The notes: generated by a model not told the origin, from the sequence alone. 64,000 bases of DNA from Edaphobacter sp. (GCF_028283685.1 NZ_JAPWKF010000004.1:310001-374000); one strand, 5' to 3'; positions 15,585 through 26,018 are shown, counted from the first letter of the stretch. Numbers and translations: made by a program.

Positions 15585-17309
15585 ATGCCTGATGAAGCGA
15601 AGTCTGAGGGTGCTCTCGAGTCGAAGCTGGATGTGAGGTCACCGCGATTTGTTACGAATCGCGGGGCAATGCTGGCCTTGCTGGGCGGTATGCAGGAGCA
15701 GGAGACGGCGATTCGTCAGGGCGGTGGGACGAAGGCCATCGAAGCGCAGCGGGCGAAGGGAAGACTGACGGCGCGGGAGCGGGTCGCGCTGCTGCTGGAT
15801 GAGGGCACGGAGCTTACAGAACTGGGACTGTGGGCGGCGCATGGGATGTATGAGGAGTTCGGCGGCGCTCCGGGTGCGGGTGTTGTGACGGGTCTGGGGC
15901 ACGTGAGCGGACGGCTGTGCATGATCGTCGCCAACGATGCGACGGTGAAGGCGGGCGCGTTCTTCCCGATGACGGCGAAGAAGGTGCTGCGGGCGCAGAC
16001 GATTGCGTTGGAGAACAGGATTCCGACGCTGTACCTGGTGGATTCGGCGGGGGTGTTTCTGCCGCTGCAGGAGGACGTGTTTCCCGATCAGGATGACTTC
16101 GGCCGTGTGTTTCGCAATAACGCGGTGATGAGCTCGCTGGGGGTGCCGCAGATCACGGCGATTATGGGGATGTGTGTGGCGGGCGGGGCGTATCTGCCGG
16201 TGATGACGGATACGGTGCTGATGACGGAGGGCTCGGGGCTGTTTCTGGCGGGGCCTTCGCTGGTGCAGGCGGCGATCGGGCAGAGGACGGACGCCGAGGA
16301 GTTGGGCGGCGCGGCGATGCATGCGGAGATCTCGGGCACGGTGGACTTCAGGGAGCCGAACGATCATCTATGTATTGCGCGGCTGCGGTCGCTGGTGGGG
16401 AAGATTGGGGAGCGGCCCGGTGCACCGTTCAGTGTGGTGGCGTATGACGCGGCGAAGGATGCACCTCGATTTGCTGCTGAAGATTTGTATGGGTTGATGG
16501 ACCCTGATCCGGCGAAGGCGGCGACGAATGTGTACGACATGCGCGATGTGATTGCGCGGATCGTGGATCGCTCGGAGTTCGATGAGTATAAGGCGGAGTT
16601 TGGGCGGACGGTGATCTGCGGCTATGCGCGGATCGGCGGCCGTGCGGTGGGGATCGTCGCGAACCAGAAGGTGCATCAACAGCAGACGGTGGCGATGGGG
16701 CCGCAGGCAGGAACAAAGCGCACGGAGTTCGGCGGCGTGATCTATACGGAGAGCGCACAGAAGGCGGCGCGCTTCATCATGGATTGCAATCAGAGTCTGG
16801 TGCCGCTGGTGTTTCTGCACGACGTGAACGGCTTTATGGTGGGCAAGGATGCGGAGTGGAGCGGGATCATTCGCGCGGGAGCGAAGATGGTTTCGGCTGT
16901 GAGCACGAGCGTGGTGCCGAAGATTACGGTGATCGTGGGCGGCAGCTTTGGCGCGGGGCATTATGCGATGTGCGGCAAGGCGTACGATCCGAGGTTTATC
17001 TTCGCGTGGCCGACGGCGCGGTATGCGGTGATGAGTGGAGCTTCGGCGGCGAACACGCTGGTTGAGGTGCGCGTGAAGCAGATGGAGCGCGGCGGGAAAC
17101 ATCTGTCGGAGGAGGAGAAGCAGGCGATCTACGCTGAGATTAAGGCGACGTACGATGCGCAGGCCGATCCTCGATATGGCGCGGCGCGGATGTGGGTGGA
17201 TGGGATTATTGATCCGGCGAAGACGCGCGAGGTTCTGATGACGGCGCTGGAGGCTTGTGCGCTGAATTCGGAGGTGGCGCGGTTTAATCCGGGGGTATTG
17301 CAGACGTGA
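15585..17309 (+). CDS. Acyl-CoA carboxylase carboxyltransferase (beta) subunit, probable methylcrotonyl-CoA type
   Basis: This is a 574-residue two-domain carboxyltransferase of the propionyl-/methylcrotonyl-CoA carboxylase family, which moves the carboxyl group from biotin to an acyl-CoA. The N-domain carries GRLTARERVALLLDEGTE and GVPQITAIMGMCVAGGAYLP; the C-domain carries GGSFGAGHYAMCGKAYDP and FAWPTARYAVMSG. The neighbours, an HMG-CoA lyase and a methylglutaconyl-CoA-hydratase-like gene, suggest a role in leucine breakdown as the MccB subunit. The biotin carboxylase (alpha) partner is not in the window. The ATG at 15585 is preferred over the GTG at 15573 because GGATGG precedes it. Confidence 0.88.
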   Translation: MPDEAKSEGALESKLDVRSPRFVTNRGAMLALLGGMQEQETAIRQGGGTKAIEAQRAKGRLTARERVALLLDEGTELTELGLWAAHGMYEEFGGAPGAGVVTGLGHVSGRLCMIVANDATVKAGAFFPMTAKKVLRAQTIALENRIPTLYLVDSAGVFLPLQEDVFPDQDDFGRVFRNNAVMSSLGVPQITAIMGMCVAGGAYLPVMTDTVLMTEGSGLFLAGPSLVQAAIGQRTDAEELGGAAMHAEISGTVDFREPNDHLCIARLRSLVGKIGERPGAPFSVVAYDAAKDAPRFAAEDLYGLMDPDPAKAATNVYDMRDVIARIVDRSEFDEYKAEFGRTVICGYARIGGRAVGIVANQKVHQQQTVAMGPQAGTKRTEFGGVIYTESAQKAARFIMDCNQSLVPLVFLHDVNGFMVGKDAEWSGIIRAGAKMVSAVSTSVVPKITVIVGGSFGAGHYAMCGKAYDPRFIFAWPTARYAVMSGASAANTLVEVRVKQMERGGKHLSEEEKQAIYAEIKATYDAQADPRYGAARMWVDGIIDPAKTREVLMTALEACALNSEVARFNPGVLQT

Positions 17310-17370
17310 CACGAGGCAAAGACAACGCCGGAATTCTTCGTTAGGCTCAATGTGACGAGAGGAGTTTCTG

Positions 17371-18242
17371 TTGAGCAACGTAGTGAAGATTATCGAGTGC
17401 CCGCGGGATGCGTGGCAGGGGCTTCCGGTTCATATTCCGGCTGAGGTCAAGGCCGATTACATGCGTGTGCTGATTGCCGCCGGGTTCAAGCATATCGATG
17501 CGGTGAGCTTTGTGTCGGCGGCGGCGGTGCCGCAGATGGCGGACTCGGAGAAGGTGCTGGACTATCTTGATCCGCCCGATGATGTCGAAGTGATCGGGAT
17601 CGTGGTGAATGCGAAGGGCGCGGAGAGGGCGATCAAGACGGGGTCGGTGCAGACGCTGGGGTTTCCTTATTCGATTTCGCCGGGGTTCCTGCAGCGAAAC
17701 CAGAATCAGACGCCGGAGGAATCGCTTGAGGCGCTGGAGCGTGTGGGCGAGATGGCCTACAAGGCGGGTCTGGATGTTGTTGCGTATATCTCGATGGCGT
17801 TTGGAAATCCTTATGGCGATGCGTGGTCGATCGACGAGATTGTGGACGCATGCGATCTGCTGATCGATTCGGGTGTGCGGCAGATTTCGCTGGCGGACAC
17901 GGTAGGCATGGCGACGCCGAAGATCGTCAGTGATGTTGTGAGCGATGTGATGGCGGTGCATGACAGTATCGAGATCGGCGTCCATCTGCATGCGCGGTAT
18001 GAGGGGCGCGGGAGTTGGTGCGTGCGGCGTATAACGCGGGATGCAGGCGGTTCGATGCGGCGATTGGCGGATTGGGAGGGTGTCCGTTTGCGCAGGATGT
18101 GCTGCTTGGCAACCTTCCGACGGAGATGTTGCTGGAGGAGCTGAAGGCTTTGGGCGCGGAGCTTCCGGAGATGCGTCCTCTGGAAGGCCTTGAGTCCGCC
18201 AGTGCGGAGATCGCTCGCAAATATGGAGCGAAGGTGCAGTAG
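17371..18242 (+). pseudogene. Hydroxymethylglutaryl-CoA lyase family enzyme, single-base frameshift
   Basis: HMG-CoA lyase splits HMG-CoA into acetoacetate and acetyl-CoA, the last step of leucine degradation. The TTG start at 17371 follows GAGGAG. The N-terminus has the variant active-site motif ECPRDAWQG, and the HLHARYEG segment near residue 210 holds the metal-binding His-x-His. The frame is lost there; the catalytic-cysteine loop GGLGGCPFAQDV continues in another frame to 18242. Inserting one G in GGGG at 18003-18006 restores ARYEGARELVRAAYNAG and a 290-residue enzyme. If the base is truly missing, the protein lacks its catalytic Cys loop and is dead. Confidence 0.85.
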
Positions 18243-18307
18243 AGATGCAGTTGCGCTAGGATTCATGCGAAGTCGATCGCGGGGCACAGATCGAAGAGCG
18301 AGGGCAG

Positions 18308-19087
18308 ATGAGCTACAAGACGATCCTGGTAACGGAAGACGACGGCGTAAAGACGATCATGCTGAACCGGCCCGCGCGTCGGAATGCGATGACGCCGGAG
18401 ATGCAGGATGAGTTGATTGCTGCTCTTGAGAGGGCCGCGACGGGACACTGCCGTGTGGTGGTGATTACGGGAGCCGGTGAGGCGTTTTGTGCCGGGCTCG
18501 ACCTGCAGCATCTGCAGGCGATATCGGACAAGTCGCAGGCCGAGCATGTGGCGGATGCGGAACGCCTGACGCGACTGTTTCGCACCTTGTATGAACTGCC
18601 CAAGCCGACGATTGCCGTGGTGCAGGGTGCCGCGGTTGCAGGCGGTACCGGACTGGCGACGATCTGTGACTTTACACTGGCCGCGCATGGGGTGAAGTTT
18701 GGATTCACCGAGGTGAAGATTGGCTTCGTACCCGCACTGGTCTCTGCGTTTCTGGCGCTGCAGATCGGCGATAAGCGGGCGAAGGGACTGCTGCTGACCG
18801 GGCGGCTGTTCTCCTCGGAAGAGGCGGAGCAGATGGGGTTGGTCAACGAAGTGGTTGCGGCGGAAGAACTGGCCGAGCGTGCTGGCGTGCTGGCGGCGCA
18901 GCTGAAGGCGAACAGCCCGCAGTCGATGGCAGCGACTAAGAAGCTGATGGCAAAGCAGAACGAGGCGTGGCTGGACGCGGCGCTTACGCATGCGATGACT
19001 GCCAACGCCGAAGGGCGCGGGATGCATGATTTTCGTGAGGGGGTTGCGGCTTTTCTGGAAAAACGTCCCCCGGTATGGGGTCGGTAG
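18308..19087 (+). CDS. Enoyl-CoA hydratase/isomerase family, probable methylglutaconyl-CoA hydratase
   Basis: The 259-residue crotonase-fold protein has the CoA-binding segment GAGEAFCAGLDLQHL and the oxyanion region AVAGGTGLATICDF. The first catalytic Glu of standard enoyl-CoA hydratases is replaced here (GGTGLA instead of GGxxELA). The second is kept in FTEVKIGFVPA, a combination seen in LiuC-type methylglutaconyl-CoA hydratases. Together with the preceding carboxylase and lyase genes this supports a role in leucine catabolism. The spacing of 65 bases suggests the same operon. The assignment to that exact substrate is inference. Confidence 0.85.
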   Translation: MSYKTILVTEDDGVKTIMLNRPARRNAMTPEMQDELIAALERAATGHCRVVVITGAGEAFCAGLDLQHLQAISDKSQAEHVADAERLTRLFRTLYELPKPTIAVVQGAAVAGGTGLATICDFTLAAHGVKFGFTEVKIGFVPALVSAFLALQIGDKRAKGLLLTGRLFSSEEAEQMGLVNEVVAAEELAERAGVLAAQLKANSPQSMAATKKLMAKQNEAWLDAALTHAMTANAEGRGMHDFREGVAAFLEKRPPVWGR

Positions 19088-19130
19088 CGACTCCTCCTTT
19101 CGGGGCGTGCATCTTCGATAGACTGGACGG

Positions 19131-19568
19131 ATGATCCAAACAGAAGAGAAGAAGCCGGTCGTCAGTCAGTCGCGCGTTCGCGTGCGCTATGCCGAGACCG
19201 ACCAGATGGGCGTGGTCTACCATGCAAACTATCTTGTGTGGTTTGAGATCGGGCGTGTCGATTTCATTCGCACGCTGGGCCTGGACTATCGAACCATGGA
19301 GCGTGAAGACGGCGTAGGGATTGCTGTCGTCGATGTCTCTGTGCGGTACAAATCTCCGGCGCGGTACGACGAGGAGCTGGTCATCGAGACGCGGCTGCTG
19401 GCGGCGCGCGGGCCAGTGATCAAGTTCGCTTACAGGATTGTTCGATCTGATGATGCCGTGCTGTTGTGTGAGGGCGAGACGGTTCACGTGGTTGTGGACC
19501 GGCAGATGAAAAAAGCGCCTCTTCCAGAGAAATACGCGAAACGTTTTACCGAAGTGCTCATCAGATAG
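19131..19568 (+). CDS. Acyl-CoA thioesterase of the 4HBT/YbgC hotdog family
   Basis: The 145-residue hotdog-fold protein has the active-site segment YAETDQMGVVYHANYLVWFE, with the catalytic Asp24 and His31 typical of 4-hydroxybenzoyl-CoA thioesterase-like enzymes. It hydrolyses acyl-CoA thioesters; chain length is not predictable. It follows the hydratase gene by 43 bases and could recycle CoA in the same catabolic unit. Confidence 0.88.
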   Translation: MIQTEEKKPVVSQSRVRVRYAETDQMGVVYHANYLVWFEIGRVDFIRTLGLDYRTMEREDGVGIAVVDVSVRYKSPARYDEELVIETRLLAARGPVIKFAYRIVRSDDAVLLCEGETVHVVVDRQMKKAPLPEKYAKRFTEVLIR

Positions 19569-19619
19569 ATGCTCGTCGAAATGATGGCGCTGTGAACTGC
19601 GGCGCGAGAGGTGGAAGAG

Positions 19620-20346
19620 ATGGCTACTGCGAAGAAGGTTGCGTTGATCTCCGGTGCGAACAAAGGGATCGGTCTTGAGACGGCACGTCAGCTGGGCAAA
19701 CAGGGAATCACGGTTCTCATCGGGGCCCGTGATCTTGCGAAGGGCGAGTCTGCGGCCGAGGCTTTGAAGAAGGAAGGCATCGATGCCGAAGCCGTGAAGT
19801 TCGATGTCGTCGATGCTGCTGACATCAAGGCTGCTGCGGAGAAGGTGGAGAAGGAGTACGGCAAGCTCGACATCCTGATCAACAATGCGGGCGTGATGTT
19901 TGAGCCGATCGGCGGCAACAATGCGACGGCAGTGTCCGACGATGTTCTGCGCAAGACCTTCGATACGAACTTCTTCTCGGTGATCGACGTGACGAATGCG
20001 TTTCTTCCCCTGCTGGAGAAGAGCGACGCCGGGCGCATTGTGAACGTCTCGAGCATTCTTGGGTCACTGACGCTGCATGCGACGGAAGGTTCGCCGATTT
20101 ATGAGGCGAAGGCATTGGCGTATGACTCGTCGAAGACGGCGCTGAACTCGTACACGGTACATCTGGCGCATGCGCTGAAGGGGACGAAGATCAAGGTGAA
20201 CTCCGCCCATCCGGGATGGGTGAAGACGGATCTGGGTACGGACGCTGCTCCTATGGATGTGGTCGATGGCGCGAAGACCGAGGTGGAACTGGCGACGATC
20301 GGTCCCGATGGGCCGAATGGCGGTTTCTTTCATCTGGGAGAAGCGA

Positions 20347-20357
<11 letters not shown>
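19620..20357 (+). CDS. Short-chain dehydrogenase/reductase
   Basis: A 245-residue classical SDR. The nucleotide-binding glycine motif is SGANKGIG at residues 11-18, the NNAG motif is in ILINNAGVMFEP, the catalytic Ser is in NVSSILGS, and the Tyr-x3-Lys pair is in AYDSSKTALNSY. Its closest recognisable style is carbonyl reductase-like NADPH-dependent SDRs, since it keeps the canonical SGANKGIG and NSAHPGWVKTDLG motifs. The ATG at 19620 follows AGAGG; a GTG at 19611 is less well placed. The substrate is unknown. Its stop overlaps the convergent cobalamin-domain gene by 11 bases. Confidence 0.88.
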
Positions 20358-20764
<407 letters not shown>

Positions 20765-20798
20765 GCGAGCGAAGTATACGCGGCAAAGTCGAAGCGCG

Positions 20799-22424
20799 TC
20801 ATGGATGTTGTGATGGGAGTGGAGCACCGGCCGGTACGAATGCGATGCGGTTCGGAGCATTGGCGATGTCGACGACTGAGCGGAAGACGAGACGGTCGAT
20901 GCGGGTCGTCTTGGGATAGTTGATGCGATCCGCAGTGTCGTTTTCGGTGTGATAGTCGGGGTGAAGGCCGGTCTGGAATTCGACCTGGGGAATGTGCAGA
21001 GGCGCGAACCAGAAGTGATCGCTGCGCGACCAGAGAGAATCGGGATCGACGGTGTCCATCTTGTAATCGAGCTTCAGATGCTCAGGCTTGTTTTCGCGAT
21101 CGATGACGGCGCGCAGGCCGGGGTTATAGCGCGTGCCCAGTACGTTGACCATGTTGCGATTCTGATCGGGAGGAACAGGCCAGTTCGCATCGTTTTCGTC
21201 GCGGCCGATCATGTCGAGATTGATAGTGGCGACGGTCCTGGCGAGTGGTATCAGGGGATGAGTCACGTAGAAGTAAGAACCGAGAAAGATGCGCTCCTCA
21301 GCGTCGTAGGAGATGAAGAGGATGCTGCGCTTGGGGTGAATATTGCCGAGGGTTAGAGCGCGGGCGACGCTTAGGATTCCGCTGACGCCGGAGGCGTTGT
21401 CGTCGGCGCCGTGGTAGATGTGGCCGCCGGACTCGCCCATGTGGTCGTGGTGCGCGGTGAGGATGATGGTCTCTGCTTTGAGCCTGGGGTCGGAGCCTTC
21501 GAGCATCGCAACGACGTTGCGGCCTTTGTGCGATTCGATTTCAGTAAAGGCCTTATTGAGACAGGCGCTGCCCTGGGGCAGATCGAACGACTGCGGCTGC
21601 AGGGAGTGATCGATGGCGGCCTGCAGCGTGTCGGCGGTCTTGCCGCCGGGAGAGAGAAGCTGGTCGGCTACGTCACGCTTGACGAGGAAGGTCGGGATGT
21701 CCCACATCTCCCCAGCGAGGGCATAGGACGTCGTCACGGCGGGTCGAGGCGACGTGGGAGGAATGGGCTTGACGTTGCGGGGGACGCGATCCTGCACGAT
21801 GAGCAGACCGGCAGCACCGCGTCGGCGCAGCTCCTCGAGCTTCTGCCAGTTGAAGGCGTGATAGCTGTCGAGCGTTCCCATCATCTTCGCGGAGGGATCG
21901 TTGGCCTGCGGCTCACGGAGGAAGATGATGGCGATCTTGCCCTTCACGTCAATGTTGGCGAAGTCGTTGTAGCCGTACTCGGGAGCATCGATGCCGTATC
22001 CAGCGAAGACAAGGCGGCCACAGCTGTTTGTGTTGCGAATGCTCTGGCGGACAGTCTGAAAGTCCGAGCCGAATGCAAAGGCCTTCTTTGTTCCGCCAAT
22101 GGTGGCTTCGAGAGTGGTGTGCCCGTGATCGACGTTGCCGGTCAGGATCTCCATCTCCTGAAAGTAGGTGCCGTTATCGCCGATAGGTTTCAGGCCAAGC
22201 CTGAGGAACTCAGACGCGATGAAGTCCGTGGCGATGCGATCTTCATGACTGGTTGAGTTGCGTCCGGCCAACGCGTCGGAGGCGAGGAAGGTGATGTCGG
22301 CGCGGATGTCCTGTTCGCGGATGAGGTCAGCTGCGCGGTCGATTGCCGGAGGGGAGGCGGCATTCTGTGCGAAGAGGTTGAGCGAAAGCAGGCAGAGGGC
22401 AGTCGTCGTCTGAAGCAGGCGCAT
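20799..22424 (-). CDS. Secreted M28 family zinc aminopeptidase
   Basis: The 541-residue protein starts with a Sec signal peptide ([20 protein letters not shown]). A PA-like insert domain is followed by the M28 catalytic core: [31 protein letters not shown] and the C-terminal [10 protein letters not shown], which supply the His-Asp-Glu-Asp-His dizinc ligands. The family removes N-terminal residues from peptides outside the cytoplasm. A second M28 gene lies at 41.3 kb. The stop is ten bases from the glycosyltransferase start region, but the two run in the same direction as separate units. Confidence 0.9.
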   Translation of the reverse strand: MRLLQTTTALCLLSLNLFAQNAASPPAIDRAADLIREQDIRADITFLASDALAGRNSTSHEDRIATDFIASEFLRLGLKPIGDNGTYFQEMEILTGNVDHGHTTLEATIGGTKKAFAFGSDFQTVRQSIRNTNSCGRLVFAGYGIDAPEYGYNDFANIDVKGKIAIIFLREPQANDPSAKMMGTLDSYHAFNWQKLEELRRRGAAGLLIVQDRVPRNVKPIPPTSPRPAVTTSYALAGEMWDIPTFLVKRDVADQLLSPGGKTADTLQAAIDHSLQPQSFDLPQGSACLNKAFTEIESHKGRNVVAMLEGSDPRLKAETIILTAHHDHMGESGGHIYHGADDNASGVSGILSVARALTLGNIHPKRSILFISYDAEERIFLGSYFYVTHPLIPLARTVATINLDMIGRDENDANWPVPPDQNRNMVNVLGTRYNPGLRAVIDRENKPEHLKLDYKMDTVDPDSLWSRSDHFWFAPLHIPQVEFQTGLHPDYHTENDTADRINYPKTTRIDRLVFRSVVDIANAPNRIAFVPAGAPLPSQHP

Positions 22425-22433
22425 AGAGTGAGG

Positions 22434-23291
22434 CTAACGCCTGCGGGCGATCTGCCAGGCCTTGGAGTACTTCCAGCTGGTGTAGGTCGAGTGATACAGG
22501 TGCAGCAGGAGACCCTCGCGTCCGTCCCGGAAGCCGCCGCGGAAGACGAAGTTCCACAGGAAGGTGAAGGACGGAATGACGAAGATGTTGTGGATGAAGG
22601 CGTAGAGCGACCGCCCGGTCTTTCCCTTTTCGAGCAAGATCTGGGCGCCGAGGGTGCTGTAGCGGTCCATGTGCTCGATGTAGCTTTCGATGGTGGGATA
22701 GGCGTGGTGAATGAGGTCGTGCTCGAGGGTCTCCAGGCGGCCTTCAAAGGCCATCGTCTCGTGGACGGGCCGCTCCGTGAAGCGTGCCGAGGGAGCGAAG
22801 TTGGCGGAGTATTTGCGGAAGAGGCGCAGCTTGGGATCGGGATAGTAGCCGCCGTACCGCATCCAGCGCCCAAGGAAGAGATTGCGGCGGCGCAGCATGT
22901 AGGCATCGGCATCCGGCGTGCCTTTGAGCAGCATGGCGATCTCGCGCTGCAGCTCGGGCGTCAGCTCTTCATCGGCGTCGAGCGAGAGCACCCATTCGCC
23001 GGTACATTTTTCGATGGCAGAGTTTTTCTGCTGGGCGAAGCCCTTCCAGGGCTCGAAGATGACCGTGGCGCCGTATTCCCGGGCGATCTCGAGGGTGCGA
23101 TCGGTGGAACCGGAGTCGACGACGATGACCTCGTCCGCAAATTGCACGCTGGCGAGTGTGCGCGGAAGGTTCTGCTCTTCGTTGAGGGTGATGATGGCGA
23201 CCGAGAGGCGGGGGCGCTCGGTGATGGGGTGCGAATTGTAGACAGTCTCTGTCTTCAGATCATCCTGCCGTGAATCGGGTGCAACGAACAT
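22434..23291 (-). CDS. Glycosyltransferase family 2 (KdtX/WaaE-like)
   Basis: A 285-residue GT-A fold enzyme. The nucleotide-sugar site is visible as SVAIITLNEE, VIVVDSGSTDRT and the metal-binding LSLDADEEL. The C-terminal half (YGGYYPDPKLRLFRK, then HPxxER-like ERPVHE) follows the pattern of lipopolysaccharide-core glucosyltransferases of the WaaE/KdtX type. It probably adds sugar to LPS or another surface glycan at the inner membrane. The ATG at 23291 is chosen because the upstream in-frame extension (to 23444) has no family similarity and would run into cyaY. Confidence 0.88.
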   Translation of the reverse strand: MFVAPDSRQDDLKTETVYNSHPITERPRLSVAIITLNEEQNLPRTLASVQFADEVIVVDSGSTDRTLEIAREYGATVIFEPWKGFAQQKNSAIEKCTGEWVLSLDADEELTPELQREIAMLLKGTPDADAYMLRRRNLFLGRWMRYGGYYPDPKLRLFRKYSANFAPSARFTERPVHETMAFEGRLETLEHDLIHHAYPTIESYIEHMDRYSTLGAQILLEKGKTGRSLYAFIHNIFVIPSFTFLWNFVFRGGFRDGREGLLLHLYHSTYTSWKYSKAWQIARRR

Positions 23292-23406
23292 GCCAGTCCG
23301 CCTGGCCTCGGCTATGCCGGGGCAATAGAGGGATTGTGCCACATCCACAGCAAATGTCGAGTCTTTGTCATAAAAGAAGCATTCCCCATTTGGAGGATGG
23401 CTTCCG

Positions 23407-23757
23407 TCAGGAGAGGGAGATGCTATTGTCGCCGAGGTGCTCACGCAGCAGCCGCTGGGTGAGGATCAGCAGATCTTCGCCGGTTTTTGGGAGGCGGAAG
23501 ACTTTTCCGGCCTCGTCCCAGTCGAGCTTGAAGCTGGTGGTGAGCGCCGAGATCCAGATCTGGCGGACAGGGGTGTTGGGGGTGAAGACGAACTTGCTGT
23601 TGTCCTGCTCGAAGACGACGTTGAGGACGCCGTTCTTTTCTTCGGTTTCAAAGGGGATCTCGTCGGCGTCGCTCTGGTCCTCGGCGCGGATCAGGGACTG
23701 CTTCAGGGATTCGAGGGCGCGATCGCATTCGCGGCGGAAGGTGACTTCATCGAGCAT
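23407..23757 (-). CDS. cyaY: Frataxin-like iron donor protein CyaY
   Basis: A 116-residue protein with the frataxin fold pattern. It has an acidic first helix (ECDRALESLKQSLIRAED followed by DADE), a beta strand GVLNVVFEQDNSKFVF, and the QIWISAL and WDEAGKVFRLPKTGEDLL segments that align with CyaY. Frataxins bind iron and modulate cysteine desulfurase during Fe-S cluster assembly. No isc or suf genes are nearby. The gap to the downstream glycosyltransferase start is 115 bases. Confidence 0.8.
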   Translation of the reverse strand: MLDEVTFRRECDRALESLKQSLIRAEDQSDADEIPFETEEKNGVLNVVFEQDNSKFVFTPNTPVRQIWISALTTSFKLDWDEAGKVFRLPKTGEDLLILTQRLLREHLGDNSISLS

Positions 23758-23885
23758 GGGTTTAGTTTAGCCGGTTGCGGGGAGTCCCCACCAGCCGTGA
23801 CTTCGGTAGAATTACTGGAACAAACGAGCCGGGACATTCGATTCGGGCCATCGAGAAGAAGCAACGGGATAGAAGGAGCAATTTT

Positions 23886-24761
23886 TTGCGCAGGACTCTA
23901 TTACTGTTGACCGTGCTCGGTCTCTCTTCCTTTTCTGCCGTCGCACAGACAAATGCCGTGCCGCCGCCGGATGAGCAGGAGAATTTCCTCAAAAAGTTCG
24001 GTAAGGACTGGCAGGCCCGGGCGACGAAGACGCAGGCCGATCAGCCGAAGTGGGCGGTCCCGATGTACTCGTCCTTTCCCATGCTGGCGCAGGTCTTTCG
24101 GCTCGATTATGTCCGTCAGCGTGTCGACGGTGGCTCCGACAACTGGAATATCGGTGGCCACAAGGGCTTCAACTTCATCCCGTTCGCCCGCACGCAGGTG
24201 GACGTCTTCTTTCCCGGCTATATTCTGCACGGAGCCGATCATTCGCAGGACGGCTTCGGTGACACGACCGTTGTGGGGAAGTACCGTTTTCTGTCAGCCA
24301 ACGAGAAGCACGGCAACTATGCCTTGAGCGGCGCTCTTAGCGTCTCCATGCCCTCGGGCAGCTACAAGAACGGCGCGCCGAGCACGGTTCTGACGCCTTC
24401 GGTGATCGGCGGCAAGGGATTCGGCAAGCTGGCTCTCTTCAGTAGCGTGGGCGTGGCGCTGCCGACCTCGGGCACAGCGACCTCCGGCCGCACGATTCAC
24501 TGGAACAGCGTGGCGCAGTACAAGGCGGGGAAGTACTTCACGCCGGAGCTGGAGCTGAACTCGAGCACATGGACGGGTGGCACGCGCGACGGCAAGACGC
24601 AGATGTTCCTGTCGCCGGGCCTGCTGAGCAAGTTTCCGCTGCGTCCGAAGGATCCGACGAGTCGCCTCAGCCTGATTCTTGGCGTTGGGTTTCAGGCGGC
24701 TGTGACGAGCTATCACACCTACAACCACGGGCTGGCGATTACGACGCGCTTTGGGTTTTAG
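23886..24761 (+). CDS. Predicted outer-membrane beta-barrel protein
   Basis: The 291-residue product has a Sec signal peptide (LRRTLLLLTVLGLSSFSAVAQ) and alternating beta-rich sequence with repeated aromatic strands. It ends in Phe (ITTRFGF), the usual C-terminal barrel signature. It resembles the 'transporter/MetA-pathway phenol degradation' type of outer-membrane proteins by overall style, but I cannot name a substrate. The TTG at 23886 is chosen because AGAAGGAG lies seven bases upstream and the signal peptide follows at once; longer in-frame starts lack this. Confidence 0.7.
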   Translation: MRRTLLLLTVLGLSSFSAVAQTNAVPPPDEQENFLKKFGKDWQARATKTQADQPKWAVPMYSSFPMLAQVFRLDYVRQRVDGGSDNWNIGGHKGFNFIPFARTQVDVFFPGYILHGADHSQDGFGDTTVVGKYRFLSANEKHGNYALSGALSVSMPSGSYKNGAPSTVLTPSVIGGKGFGKLALFSSVGVALPTSGTATSGRTIHWNSVAQYKAGKYFTPELELNSSTWTGGTRDGKTQMFLSPGLLSKFPLRPKDPTSRLSLILGVGFQAAVTSYHTYNHGLAITTRFGF

Positions 24762-24773
24762 AGTACGGCGGGT

Positions 24774-26018
24774 TTAGCGGACGGCGTACTTCAGGTGGCC
24801 CTGCTGCCAGGGAACGGCGGTGCGGGCGTTGAGATCGAAGACCACTTTGCCTGCTCGAACGGTCATCTCAGGTACGATCCGTTCGGTTCCGTCGACCTTG
24901 CCTCCGGCGAGGTCGGCGTAGCCGAAGTGCCCGTGGTCGACGCGTAGGACGGCGATGTCTGCGACGGAGCCAACGGCGATCTGCCCCAGCTCCGGGTGGC
25001 CGATCTCGGTTGCCGGATTGGTGGTTGATTCGCGTATGACCTCGCTGAAGGGAACTCCGAGCGCGAGGATCTTGTTCATGACGTTGGGCAGGTTGATCAT
25101 CACACCGGTGGCGGAGTCCACGTGGAGGTCGGTGGAGATGGAGTCAGGGAAGAATCCACCCTTCACCATCGGCTCGGCGAGCGCGAAGTTGAAGGAGCCG
25201 CCGCCGTGGCCGACGTCGAATTTAATTCCGCGACGGCGGGCATCGAGCATATACGGCGCAGGCTTGCCTTCGGGGGTGAGCAGGGGAGCGGGCATCCGGA
25301 AGACATGCGTGCTGATATCTCCCGGGCGCAGGATGGTGGCGATCATCGTTTCGTAAGACTTGTTGTCGAACCAGCCGAAGTCGACCATCACGGGAAGATG
25401 GCTGCGGTTACCGGCGGCGACGGCTTTCTGGACGGAGATGAAGTTTGGCTGCTGCCAGTGCGCGGTCTTAATGCCGACGATGACATCGCGGTTCTGCTCG
25501 ATGGTTTTTGAGAGCGCATCGAGATCCATGTCGTGTTCGTTTTGCTCGGCGACGTCGTCGCTATTGGCCATGCCGGCGCCGACGATGTTGATGAAGGCGA
25601 AGAGGCGCGTCTTGGTGTTGTCGATCACTCGGCGACGGAACTCGGGGAAGTCGCGCCAGCCGGAGGAGCCGGCGTCGGCCATTGTGGTGACGCCGTTGGG
25701 CGTGGCCATGACGTCAGCAGGCACAGAGAGATCGCCGTTGCCCCAGGCATCGTGGCGGAGGCCGGTAAAGACATGCACATGGATGTCAACGAGGCCGGGC
25801 GTCACGTAGAGGCCTGCAACGTCGACGTTATGCTTCGCCGCGCTGGCGGGAATGGAGGACTCGATTGCGGCGATCTTTCCTGCGTGAATGGCGACGTCCC
25901 GTTCGCCGTCGATATTGTTCTTCGGATCGATCACGTGGCCGTGGTGAAGCACGAGATCATACTGCTGGGCCTGGACTGCGGTGGCACAGAGGAAGACAAA
26001 CGAAAGGAGACGAAGCAT
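24774..26018 (-). CDS. Secreted amidohydrolase/deacetylase family metalloenzyme
   Basis: The 414-residue protein has a signal peptide (MLRLLSFVFLCATAVQAQ) and the amidohydrolase metal motif GLVDIHVHVF. VIVGIKTAHW holds a candidate carboxylated Lys, VGHGGGSFN supplies a His, and STDLHVDS holds a candidate catalytic Asp. A C-terminal beta segment (GQIAVGSVADIAVL) is usual. Members annotated as 'amidohydrolase/deacetylase' act on N-acylated amino acids or sugars; the exact substrate is unknown. The ATG at 26018 starts the signal peptide. It is convergent with the barrel gene. Confidence 0.85.
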   Translation of the reverse strand: MLRLLSFVFLCATAVQAQQYDLVLHHGHVIDPKNNIDGERDVAIHAGKIAAIESSIPASAAKHNVDVAGLYVTPGLVDIHVHVFTGLRHDAWGNGDLSVPADVMATPNGVTTMADAGSSGWRDFPEFRRRVIDNTKTRLFAFINIVGAGMANSDDVAEQNEHDMDLDALSKTIEQNRDVIVGIKTAHWQQPNFISVQKAVAAGNRSHLPVMVDFGWFDNKSYETMIATILRPGDISTHVFRMPAPLLTPEGKPAPYMLDARRRGIKFDVGHGGGSFNFALAEPMVKGGFFPDSISTDLHVDSATGVMINLPNVMNKILALGVPFSEVIRESTTNPATEIGHPELGQIAVGSVADIAVLRVDHGHFGYADLAGGKVDGTERIVPEMTVRAGKVVFDLNARTAVPWQQGHLKYAVR

